Origin: Phocoena phocoena
Lineage: Eukaryota; Chordata; Mammalia; Artiodactyla; Phocoenidae
Direction: 5' to 3'
NCBI RefSeq assembly: GCF_963924675.1
Contig: NC_089222.1
Coordinates: 1,302,001 to 1,366,000, forward strand
DNA: 64,000 bases
Part shown: in pieces, positions 62,743 through 64,000 of the stretch
Position numbering within the stretch: position 1 is the stretch's first letter
Layout of the letters: each line of letters opens with the position of its first letter
Notes under the pieces: generated by a model
What the model saw: the letters and a program-made list of their open reading frames with translations, nothing else
The model's database searches: none
What the model was told of the DNA's origin: nothing
Program-made: the position numbers and the translations under genes

Positions 62743-64000
62743 AGGGCCATCATTCACGGGAGGAGGAGGCTCCCAGCATGCTCCAGTGGCCAACAGAGGG
62801 CCCACGTTGCCAAGGCGATGTGAGCTAGCCAGGCAGGAGTGACCTGACATCAGAGGGCCCACCTCACAGAATGGTAGGGAACCCAGCCAGGATCAGACTC
62901 TCCCCAGAGGGCCCACATCACCAAGGTGATGGGAACCAGGCAGGAGTGTCCTCACACCCGTGGGGCCACATCATCAAAAGTTGAGGTACCCAGCACATGT
63001 GGCCTCAAACCAGAGGACCCACATCACCATGGGTTTCGGAGTGAGGCAGGCAGGATTAACCTCACAACACATGTCCCATTGTATACAAAAGGTGTGGAAA
63101 CCAGCAGTTGGATCTTCCTAGCAGGCGGCCCAGAGCACTGAGGCTATGAGATCCAGGCCGGCATGGACTCACAACAGAGGGCCCTCATTGTGATTCTGTA
63201 AGCAACCCAGCCGTTGTGACCTCAGAGCAGAAGGCCCACATCCCCATGGGGAAGGGAAACAAGCAGGAGTGTCATCGCAAGAGTGGGCACACATGAAAAA
63301 ATGTGGGGAGCCCAGCAATTAGTGCCTGATGCCAGAGGGCCCTCATCACCGAGGGGCGGTGGCTCCCAGCCAGCTCCGACTGCTACCAGAGGGGCGACGT
63401 CGCCAATGCGGAGTGCGACAACCAGGCAGGAGTGACCTCAGAGCAGAGGGTCAACCTCACAGAAGTGTGAAGAACCAAAGAGGATCAGATTCTCACCAGA
63501 GGGCCCACATCACCAAGGGAATGGGAACCAGGCAGGAGTGTCCTCACACTAGTGGGGCCACATCACCGAAAAGTGAGGGACCCAGCACACGTGGCCTCAA
63601 ACCAGAGGACACACATCACAAGGGAGCTGGGATTGAGGCAGGCAGGAGGAGCCTCAAAACAGAGGGACCATAGAATTAAAGAGGTGAAGAATCCCGCAGT
63701 TGGAACCTCCCAGCAGGCGGCCAGGAGCAGCGAGACTATGGGATCCAGGCCGGAGTGATCTCACACCAGAGGGCCGTCATCATGAAACTGTGAGCAACCT
63801 AGGCGTTGGGATCTCAGAGCAGAAGGCCCACATTCCCATGGGGTTGGGAACCTGTCAGAAGTGTACTCGCACCACAGGGCACACAGCAGAGAATTTAGGG
63901 AACCCAGGAGTTAGGGCCTGACGCCAGAGGGCCCTCATTACCAAGGGGAGGAGACTCCAATCAGGCACCAACACCCAACTGAGGTCCCACGTCGCCAAGG
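62743..64000 (+). repeat. GC-rich minisatellite, copy 2 (cut by window end)
   Basis: Matches 14,803-16,060 with two differences (15485/63425 and 15778/63718). Two higher-order copies are visible before the window ends. Confidence 0.92.

Larger units (their letters stand above)
59940..64000 (+). repeat. Large duplication, copy 2 (47,940-bp spacing)
   Basis: Counterpart of 12,000-16,060; it extends to the window end without a break in alignment, so the right border is not seen. Confidence 0.9.

Noticed and set aside
1..64000. Delphinid or non-cetacean source
   Set aside because: The period of ~1,747 bp fits the longer satellite form I recall from non-delphinid whales. The L1 3' ends are cetartiodactyl in type, and I know of no such satellite in cattle or pig. 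Species-level assignment is not possible from the sequence alone.

Overview
This window is non-coding heterochromatin of a mammal, almost certainly a cetacean. Most of it is a tandem satellite with a 1,745-1,747 bp period and a monomer built partly from the 3' end of a LINE-1. From memory, this matches the 'common cetacean satellite' (about 1.7-1.76 kb in most whales, about 1.58 kb in delphinids), which has been reported to be L1-derived. The period argues against a delphinid. The two inserted L1 3' ends are also of cetartiodactyl type. I see no intact protein-coding gene, tRNA, rRNA or CRISPR.

Layout. (1) 1-14,654: left array of eight monomers, all in one orientation; the eighth carries a 5'-truncated minus-strand L1 at 13,772-14,441. 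(2) 14,655-14,802: a partial monomer that stops inside its palindrome. (3) 14,803-20,160: a GC-rich minisatellite of ~53-bp units in a ~592-bp, 11-unit higher-order repeat. (4) 20,161-21,284: diverged satellite remnants. (5) 21,288-26,121: an island with a plus-strand L1 3' end, GC-rich sequence of unknown origin, a wrecked class I (gamma-type) endogenous retrovirus pol and an LTR-like end. (6) 26,122-28,719: diverged satellite that becomes canonical at about 27,650. (7) 28,720-62,594: right array of 19 monomers; the last repeats the L1 insertion of (1). (8) 62,595-64,000: the same partial monomer and minisatellite again.

Monomer anatomy, counted from GTAAGCCTGC: offset 119-190 is a 72-bp inverted repeat without spacer, perfect in nine monomers; about 310-1,080 is L1 ORF2 C-terminus plus 3' UTR and a decayed A-rich tail, L1 sense on the + strand; the rest (about 1,080-1,747 and 1-310) has no origin I recognise. 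Three subfamilies can be told apart in the L1 part: A has an in-frame TAG, B keeps an open 107-codon frame, and C is older and flanks the minisatellite.

Higher-order structure. Dimeric (3,493 bp) repeats occur at 1-~7,000 and ~37,450-~47,000. A block from about 12.0 kb to at least 16.06 kb recurs 47,940 bp downstream, out to the window end. Its two copies differ by about 1.9% up to the end of the inserted L1 and by only about 0.1% from there on. The least explained items are the maintained palindrome, its role as the minisatellite breakpoint, and the 592-bp minisatellite.
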